Shown here: in pieces, positions 13,395 to 17,406 of the stretch
How the letters are laid out: the number at the start of each line of letters is the position of its first letter
Position numbering within the stretch: position 1 is the first letter of the stretch
Translations under genes and position numbers: made by a program
Notes under the pieces: generated by a model
Databases searched by the model: none
What the model saw: only the letters and a program-made list of their open reading frames with translations
Told to the model about the DNA's origin: nothing
Assembly: GCA_017614275.1 (NCBI GenBank)
Contig: JAGACE010000001.1
Coordinates: 1-17,406, forward strand
Source of the DNA: Clostridia bacterium
Lineage (GTDB): Bacteria > Bacillota > Clostridia > Oscillospirales > Acutalibacteraceae
DNA: 17,406 nt
Reading direction: 5' to 3'

Positions 13395-14300
13395 TTATCT
13401 CCGATACTTCTGGGCAGCGTTGATGCCGGCCATGAAGGTCTCGGAATACTTCTCGTCGTCTTTGATGTAGATGCCGGCGGCGACTTCCTCGGGGACCCAG
13501 ACGTGCGGGTCATCGGACTGGACATAGCCGGGCAGCGGCTTGCGGGTCCAGGGGTTCTTGCCTTCCTTCTTGAACGCTCTGTACAGGGTGATGATGTACA
13601 CGAGGTCGAACATCAGGCAGGAGCCGATGAGGAGTTTCATGTAGGGCATGGTCTCCATGAGGACGAACTTCTGCCACGGGACATGGTAGGAGCGCAGCAG
13701 GACAAGAGCGCCCAAAACGTCCGGCGCCAGCGTGCCGAGGCACTTGGAGATGGCGATGATCATCGACTGACCGTCGGTGTTGCCGCGTCTCAGGAGCATC
13801 GGGATGTACAGGGAAGAGATGAAGATGTTCTGCTGATACGCAGCGTAAGCGCCCTGATGGTCTTCCAGTTCCATGGAAATGAACCAGACGGCCTGGAAGC
13901 TGACGAACAGGATGAACAGGACATACGGGACGAACATCTTCTTGCCGAAGCCCGGCAACGCGTGGTTGTACTCCTCGCGGCCGTATTTGAACTTCAGGTA
14001 CAGGATGACACAGTCGAACAGGAACCAGACGGCGTCGACGCCTCTCTGGACCATGGTCTGATCCGTGACATGGAAGAAGGATCCTTCGGGGAAGAAGGGA
14101 TCGCCCATGAAGGCGAAGATGAATTCCCAGGCCCAGTTGAGGCCGAGGACCATCAGCGGCATACCGCAGGCCTTGTCTTTGAAGCCGCGATAGATGATGT
14201 CGATGTACACGATGGTCCAGAAGATACCGGAGACCAGCGTGAGAATGGCATAGATCGGCTCATCGGGCACGATCATGCCGGCTATGGTTACTTTATCCAT
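13395..14300 (-). CDS. Seven-TM protein resembling transmembrane terpene cyclases (Pyr4/PaxB type)
   Basis: A 301-residue protein with about seven hydrophobic helices (near 15-37, 45-66, 88-104, 122-143, 153-171, 183-203 and 221-242) and a polar C-terminal tail of about 55 residues. The second helix reads CGMPLMVLGLNWAWEFIFAF with E59; helix seven begins with D232 (SCLMFDLVYIITLYRAF); GNTDGQSMIIAISKCLGTL lies between. In fungal membrane terpene cyclases such as Pyr4, an NxxWE-type Glu and a late Asp (E63 and D218, from memory) are needed for protonating and cyclising prenyl substrates, and those proteins also have seven helices. The match is by eye, so the function is inference; an unrelated 7-TM family is possible. 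AAGGAG lies 10 bases before the ATG. It follows the microprotein gene by 38 bases and is probably cotranscribed with it. Confidence 0.75.
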   Translation of the reverse strand: MDKVTIAGMIVPDEPIYAILTLVSGIFWTIVYIDIIYRGFKDKACGMPLMVLGLNWAWEFIFAFMGDPFFPEGSFFHVTDQTMVQRGVDAVWFLFDCVILYLKFKYGREEYNHALPGFGKKMFVPYVLFILFVSFQAVWFISMELEDHQGAYAAYQQNIFISSLYIPMLLRRGNTDGQSMIIAISKCLGTLAPDVLGALVLLRSYHVPWQKFVLMETMPYMKLLIGSCLMFDLVYIITLYRAFKKEGKNPWTRKPLPGYVQSDDPHVWVPEEVAAGIYIKDDEKYSETFMAGINAAQKYRR

Positions 14301-14338
14301 ATAGTTATTACTCCTTACTCATTTTCTTTCTGTTGTTC

Positions 14339-14461
14339 TTACTCGTCGTCGTCAATGTCCTCGAAGACTTTTCCGAACAGGATCGTGATCACGAGCCCAG
14401 CCAGGGCAACGGCGCTGTACAACAACAGCCAGAAGATTCCTCCTAACATTCCTCCGAGCAT
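14339..14461 (-). CDS. Forty-residue single-pass membrane microprotein
   Basis: A small gene with a clear start: AGGAGG lies 7 bases before the ATG at 14461, and it ends with TAA at 14339. The product is one hydrophobic helix (about residues 5-30: MLGGIFWLLLYSAVALAG..., with a repeated MLGG at the N-terminus) followed by an acidic tail (KVFEDIDDDE). It is not a signal peptide of the next gene, which lies 38 bases downstream with its own ribosome site and in a different reading frame. Its place as first gene of the operon with the 7-TM protein suggests a small subunit or regulator of it, as is common for membrane microproteins; this is inference. No known family recognised. Confidence 0.72.
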   Translation of the reverse strand: MLGGMLGGIFWLLLYSAVALAGLVITILFGKVFEDIDDDE

Positions 14462-14514
14462 TCCTTTCCCTCCTTTTTCGATTGCACACAAAGCGGTACA
14501 TGTATAGCATATCT

Positions 14515-14543
14515 ATTCTAAACGAAGCGAATACGTTTTGCAA
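14515..14543 (-). promoter_or_regulatory. Promoter of the microprotein/7-TM operon
   Basis: On the minus strand: -35 TTGCAA (14538-14543), a 17-base spacer, and -10 TAGAAT (14515-14520). A second extended -10-like TGCTATACA lies just downstream (14501-14509). The -35 falls inside the large dyad at 14529-14570. Confidence 0.65.
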
Positions 14544-14570
14544 TAGCGGCCGATTATTGTATGCGTATTC
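14529..14570. promoter_or_regulatory. 42-bp imperfect dyad in the divergent control region
   Basis: GAATACG (14529-14535) and CGTATTC (14564-14570) are perfect inverted arms around the palindrome CGGCCG (14547-14552); both share the exact centre 14549.5. Between them about 3 of 11 positions per half match. It overlaps the -35 of the minus promoter, so a repressor or activator site is plausible. The rest of the 14462-14672 gap is AT-rich with T-runs. Confidence 0.5.
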
Positions 14571-14599
14571 TTTTTTTGCCGCCTTTTTTCGTTTTCAGA

Positions 14600-14627
14600 T
14601 TGAGTTAAGTAAAAGTTAATATAGTAT
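14600..14627 (+). promoter_or_regulatory. Probable promoter of the wall-binding SGNH gene
   Basis: -35-like TTGAGT (14600-14605), a 16-base spacer and -10-like TAGTAT (14622-14627). Both boxes are moderate matches; alternative -10 registers exist in the AT-rich stretch TTAATATAGTATTAAT. Confidence 0.5.
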
Positions 14628-14635
14628 TAATGCAA

Positions 14636-14649
14636 TTCGTATATACGAA
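14636..14649. promoter_or_regulatory. Perfect 14-bp palindrome at the likely transcription start
   Basis: TTCGTATATACGAA is a perfect palindrome placed just after the proposed -10 and ending 23 bases before the ATG at 14673. Its position fits an operator, or a small hairpin at the mRNA 5' end. Confidence 0.55.
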
Positions 14650-14672
14650 CATCAGAAAAGGAGCGGTATTCC

Positions 14673-16277
14673 ATGAAACGAATGACAAAAGCCCTGAGCA
14701 TCCTGCTGGCAGTTCTGATGCTGGCCAGCGCGGCCTGCCTTTCTGTATTTGCGCAGAGCAAATACGATTATAAGAAAGTGACGCTCATCGGAGACAGCAT
14801 CGCCACCGCGCTGCGCATGGAGTGGCGCGGGGAAGGGGCGCCTCCTGCGGACATCGCGCAGTATTACAAATACAATGAAGACAGCGGGAAATGGACCCGT
14901 ACCGGCGCGACCCACGGCGCGTGGATCGAGAATAGTTATCCCTCCAGAGTCGTCCGTGCCGTCGGGCTCGGGGAGAACGATCTGTACAACTATGGCCGCG
15001 AGGCCTTCAGCTCTATCGAGTTCCGCCGTCTGCTGGACGCGTCTTATGCGCCTGATGAGGAGGACATCGCCATCAGCGACGGGTTGTACGCCGCTTACGG
15101 TGCGGACCTCAAAGGACACGATCTCGCCTATCAGCAGAAGCAGGTCAAAAAAGACCTTGCGGATTCCGACCTCGTCATCGTCGGCATGGGGTCCAACGAC
15201 ATCTTTTCCTATGCCATGGTCCACTACAGCAATGTGTCGGCGGGCCTGGAGTCCACGCCTCTGACGGCGGCGCAGAAACAGGCGCTCATCGCCCTCAACG
15301 ATGTCATCGAGCCCCTGGTGGCGAACGGACAGTTCGCGGAAGCCTGGGCCACGCTCTTCAATCTTGCCTCCACCATCAACGCGCTCCAGCAGACCGCGGT
15401 CGTGCTGGTGAAGGCCATCCTGCAGGGCGTCCAGAAGTTCATCGAAAACTGGGACCAGATCATCAACAAGATCCATGAATACAACCCGGACGCCACGGTC
15501 GTGGCCGTCGGTCTGTTCAATGCGGTTGCCGGCCTGTACCTGACCGACAGCATCAAACTTGACCTCGGACAAGTCATGTCGCCGGTCTTCGACACGATGA
15601 ACGGCCACATGAAGTCCTATGCGCAGAAGACCGGGTATTATACCTATGTCGACGCGACGAAGACAGACCATCCCGCCTGGCCCACCGGAATGGAACTCAT
15701 CCGGGACACCAGCCAGATCATGTATTACATGATGATCTGCACCCATCCGACGTATGCCGGACAGGAGTACATCGCGGAACAGATCCTGAAAGTGCTCCCC
15801 GAAAAGCCCTCGACCCGTACGGTGAAAAAGAATTCGAAAGACGGGAACTGGTATCTGTATGACGGCGATAAGATCGACTACAGTTACACCGGCATCGCGA
15901 AAAATGAATACGGCTGGTGGCGCATCGAAAAAGGAAAAGTCAACTTCAACGCCAACGGCGTGTACAAGAATGAATACGGCTGGTGGTATGTCAAAGACGG
16001 CAAGGTCGATTTCAGCTATACCGGGTTTGCCTCCAACAAATACGGTACCTGGCGCATCGTCAAAGGCAAAGTGGACTTCAAGGCAGACGGTGTCGTCGGC
16101 GAGCAGAAGGACTGGCGCTATGTCAGCGGTGGGAAAGTGCAGAACGTCACCGGTGTCTATTCGAACCGGTTCGGTCGCTGGTATGTGAAGAACGGCAAAG
16201 TCGACTTCTCAAAGACCGGGACCGTCAAAGTGAACGGCCGCACCTATGTCGTGTATGGAGGACGAGTCGTCGTCTGA
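14673..16277 (+). CDS. Secreted SGNH/GDSL hydrolase with cell-wall-binding repeats
   Basis: A 534-residue extracellular protein. The signal peptide (MKRMTKALSILLAVLMLA..., cut after FA27) is followed by an SGNH esterase domain to about residue 370: block I VTLIGDSIATAL (S42), block II YNYGREAFSSIEF, block III GMGSNDIF (N175-D176) and block V CTHPTYAGQEYIAEQIL (H358). The residue where the fragment at 1-123 has its Asp is T357, so it may use a Ser-His dyad or an acid from elsewhere. Residues 385-534 are about seven aromatic/glycine repeats like those of clostridial wall-binding proteins (NEYGWWYVKDGKVDFSYTGF), which would hold the enzyme on the cell surface. Deacylation of wall or capsule polymers or dietary glycans is possible. 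AAAGGAG lies 9 bases before the ATG. Confidence 0.9.
   Translation: MKRMTKALSILLAVLMLASAACLSVFAQSKYDYKKVTLIGDSIATALRMEWRGEGAPPADIAQYYKYNEDSGKWTRTGATHGAWIENSYPSRVVRAVGLGENDLYNYGREAFSSIEFRRLLDASYAPDEEDIAISDGLYAAYGADLKGHDLAYQQKQVKKDLADSDLVIVGMGSNDIFSYAMVHYSNVSAGLESTPLTAAQKQALIALNDVIEPLVANGQFAEAWATLFNLASTINALQQTAVVLVKAILQGVQKFIENWDQIINKIHEYNPDATVVAVGLFNAVAGLYLTDSIKLDLGQVMSPVFDTMNGHMKSYAQKTGYYTYVDATKTDHPAWPTGMELIRDTSQIMYYMMICTHPTYAGQEYIAEQILKVLPEKPSTRTVKKNSKDGNWYLYDGDKIDYSYTGIAKNEYGWWRIEKGKVNFNANGVYKNEYGWWYVKDGKVDFSYTGFASNKYGTWRIVKGKVDFKADGVVGEQKDWRYVSGGKVQNVTGVYSNRFGRWYVKNGKVDFSKTGTVKVNGRTYVVYGGRVVV
15840..16274 (+). repeat. Array of aromatic/Gly cell-wall-binding repeats inside the SGNH gene
   Basis: The encoded units follow the pattern N-x-[YF]-G-x-W-[YR]-[VI]-x-x-G-K-V-[DN]-F-x-x-x-G, about 20 residues each: for example NEYGWWRIEKGKVNF, NEYGWWYVKDGKVDF, NKYGTWRIVKGKVDF and NRFGRWYVKNGKVDF. 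Some units are degenerate (QKDWRYVSGGKVQN). The DNA copies share stretches such as GAATACGGCTGGTGG (15906-15920 and 15972-15986), suggesting tandem duplication. Confidence 0.85.
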
Positions 16278-16292
16278 TCGAAAAACAAACTG

Positions 16293-16334
16293 CTCCGCTC
16301 GGGCCCCTGACGGGTCTCCCGGGCGGAGTTTTTT
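16293..16334 (+). terminator. Rho-independent terminator of the wall-binding SGNH gene
   Basis: CTCCGCTCGGG (16293-16303) pairs with CCCGGGCGGAG (16318-16328) with one G-T pair and a 14-base loop, followed by six T residues. It begins 15 bases after the stop codon. Confidence 0.93.
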
Positions 16335-16335
16335 A

Positions 16336-16344
16336 TGTTATAAT
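16336..16344 (+). promoter_or_regulatory. Extended -10 promoter of the galactokinase gene
   Basis: TGTTATAAT (TATAAT at 16339-16344) followed by AGAG, directly after the terminator T-run. The -35 position lies in the terminator stem and has no TTGACA-like hexamer. Transcription would start near 16351. Confidence 0.65.
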
Positions 16345-16387
16345 AGAGAACAGAAACAAGAACAGGTTTTATTGGAGAGGTTATCTT

Positions 16388-17406
16388 ATGAGCGATCTGA
16401 TCACACTGGCCTGCCAGGTCTGTCCCCGGGGCTGTTTCCTGCAGGCAGAGAAGGGCCCGGACGGAACCATCGCAGTGTCCGGAAACGACTGCGACCGGGG
16501 AAGGAAGTTCGCAACGGCCAAACTGACCGGCGAACCGTATCCGGGCGAAGAGGACGAGGAGGAAGGTCCGTCGGCACGCTGTCAGAAAGCAAAAGAGGAG
16601 TTCTTCCGCCGGTTCGGGGAAGAGGGCGATGTGTCCATGTTTTCAGCGCCCGGCCGGAGTGAGATCGGCGGGAACCACACGGACCACCAGCGCGGAAAGG
16701 TGCTGGCCTGCGCGCTGGACCTCGACGTCGTCTCCGCGGCCCGGAAGACGGACGACGGCATCATCACCGTGCAGTCGGAAGGGTTTGAGGAAGACAGCGT
16801 CGATCTGTCCGTATTGGAACCGATCCCGGAAGAGGAAGGTACCTCAAAAGCGCTCGTGCGCGGGGTGGCGGCTGCTCTGAAAGAAGCCGGCTATGAGATC
16901 GGAGGCTTTCAGGCGTATACGATGTCCGATGTCCTGCCGGGCTCCGGGATGTCTTCCTCGGCGGCCTTCGAAGTGCTTCTGGGGACCATTCTGAGCGAGT
17001 TTTACAATGATGGCGGCATCTCTCCCGTCGAGGTGGCAAAAGCCTCTCAGAAGGCGGAGAACCGCTTTTTCGGAAAACCCAGCGGACTGCTGGACCAGAT
17101 GACCTGCGCGGTCGGCGGGCTCGTGACTATCGATTTCGCAGACCCGGAGGCCCCGGCCGTCCGTCAGCTGGATGTGGATTTCGGATCCTTCGGCCACCGC
17201 CTGTGCATCACGGATACGAAGGGCTCCCATGCGGACCTGACGCCTGACTACGCGGCGGTCCCGGAGGAGATGAGGCGGATCGCCGCCCACTTCGGGAAAG
17301 AGGTCCTGCAGGAGGTCGGGGAAGCCGAGGTGCTCTCGAAGCTCCCCGAACTGCGGGAACTCTATGGGGACCGTCCGGCCCTGCGGGCCATCCACTGGTA
17401 TGAGGA
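16388..17406 (+). CDS. Galactokinase-like GHMP kinase with N-terminal DUF1667-like Cys domain, partial
   Basis: The open frame starts at the ATG at 16388 (GGAGAGG about 7 bases upstream) and runs off the window after 339 codons. From residue 82 it is a galactokinase of the Firmicutes long form: SAPGRSEIGGNHTDHQRG (substrate signature, about 86-103), VLPGSGMSSSAAFE (GHMP ATP loop, about 182-195) and FGKPSGLLDQM. Such enzymes phosphorylate galactose at C1 with ATP, in the Leloir pathway. Residues 1-50 differ from the usual N-terminus: LACQVCPRGCFL (C9, C12, C16), then VSGNDCDRGRKFA (C35), the CxxCPxGC...GNxCxRG pattern of DUF1667, a small domain usually found with anaerobic glycerol-3-phosphate dehydrogenase and FAD oxidoreductase genes. 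An acidic linker (GEEDEEEG) joins them. The four Cys could bind a metal or iron-sulfur cluster. The gene has its own promoter. Confidence 0.87.
   Translation, partial: MSDLITLACQVCPRGCFLQAEKGPDGTIAVSGNDCDRGRKFATAKLTGEPYPGEEDEEEGPSARCQKAKEEFFRRFGEEGDVSMFSAPGRSEIGGNHTDHQRGKVLACALDLDVVSAARKTDDGIITVQSEGFEEDSVDLSVLEPIPEEEGTSKALVRGVAAALKEAGYEIGGFQAYTMSDVLPGSGMSSSAAFEVLLGTILSEFYNDGGISPVEVAKASQKAENRFFGKPSGLLDQMTCAVGGLVTIDFADPEAPAVRQLDVDFGSFGHRLCITDTKGSHADLTPDYAAVPEEMRRIAAHFGKEVLQEVGEAEVLSKLPELRELYGDRPALRAIHWYE

Noticed and set aside
14727..14740. Possible lipobox (ASAAC) in the wall-binding SGNH protein
   Set aside because: The residue at -3 is Ser rather than Leu, and a better signal-peptidase I site (SVFA then Q) follows.
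15840..16274. CRISPR-like or satellite DNA repeat
   Set aside because: The repeats are in frame, vary in sequence and encode wall-binding units; there are no regular spacers.

Overview
The window reads as chromosomal DNA from an anaerobic, GC-rich member of the Clostridia, probably an uncultured gut or rumen lineage. The reasons are strong AGGAGG ribosome sites, sigma-A promoters with TGn-extended -10 boxes, Gram-positive signal peptides, a lipobox lipoprotein, a clostridial aromatic/glycine cell-wall repeat protein, and short AT-rich gaps between GC-rich genes. I see no rRNA, tRNA, CRISPR, insertion sequence or phage gene. No gap between genes exceeds 300 bp.

Layout: the 3' end of an SGNH hydrolase gene (1-123) converges on an unrecognised membrane protein (155-838, minus). 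A FixC/geranylgeranyl-reductase-like flavoprotein (1007-2377) is divergent from it. After a 293-bp gap holding nested inverted repeats comes a two-gene secretion operon: an orphan secreted/membrane protein (2671-3384) and an SGNH-like protein (3423-4469). Then follow a MATE exporter (4580-5968), an alpha/beta hydrolase (6016-6915, minus) divergent from a flavin-reductase-like protein (7058-7999), and glycogen synthase glgA (8058-9506, minus). glgA is divergent from an operon of amidohydrolase, HAD phosphatase and lipoprotein (9628-12374). purC (12464-13336) converges on a 7-TM protein resembling transmembrane terpene cyclases (13395-14300, minus), which is preceded by a 40-residue membrane microprotein (14339-14461, minus). 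A secreted SGNH hydrolase with wall-binding repeats (14673-16277) and the start of a galactokinase carrying an unusual Cys-rich N-terminal domain (16388 to the window end) complete the region.

The most striking item is the amidohydrolase. One continuous 434-codon reading frame is interrupted only by a TGA at 10621, three residues after the predicted metal-ligand Asp. It is followed at the right distance by a hairpin with a bulged U three pairs below a G-starting loop, the layout of a bacterial SECIS element. This is a credible selenocysteine-containing amidohydrolase, with an HAD phosphatase and a lipoprotein in the same operon.

Other unusual points: purC has a promoter and a perfect ribosome site but no start codon where one should be; a DUF1667-like four-Cys module is fused to galactokinase; a Pyr4/PaxB-like membrane protein occurs in a bacterium with a co-oriented microprotein; three SGNH paralogues differ in catalytic residues; and all four convergent gene pairs share a single two-way terminator hairpin. 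No single pathway ties the window together. Most transcription units are one to three genes with their own promoter and terminator.
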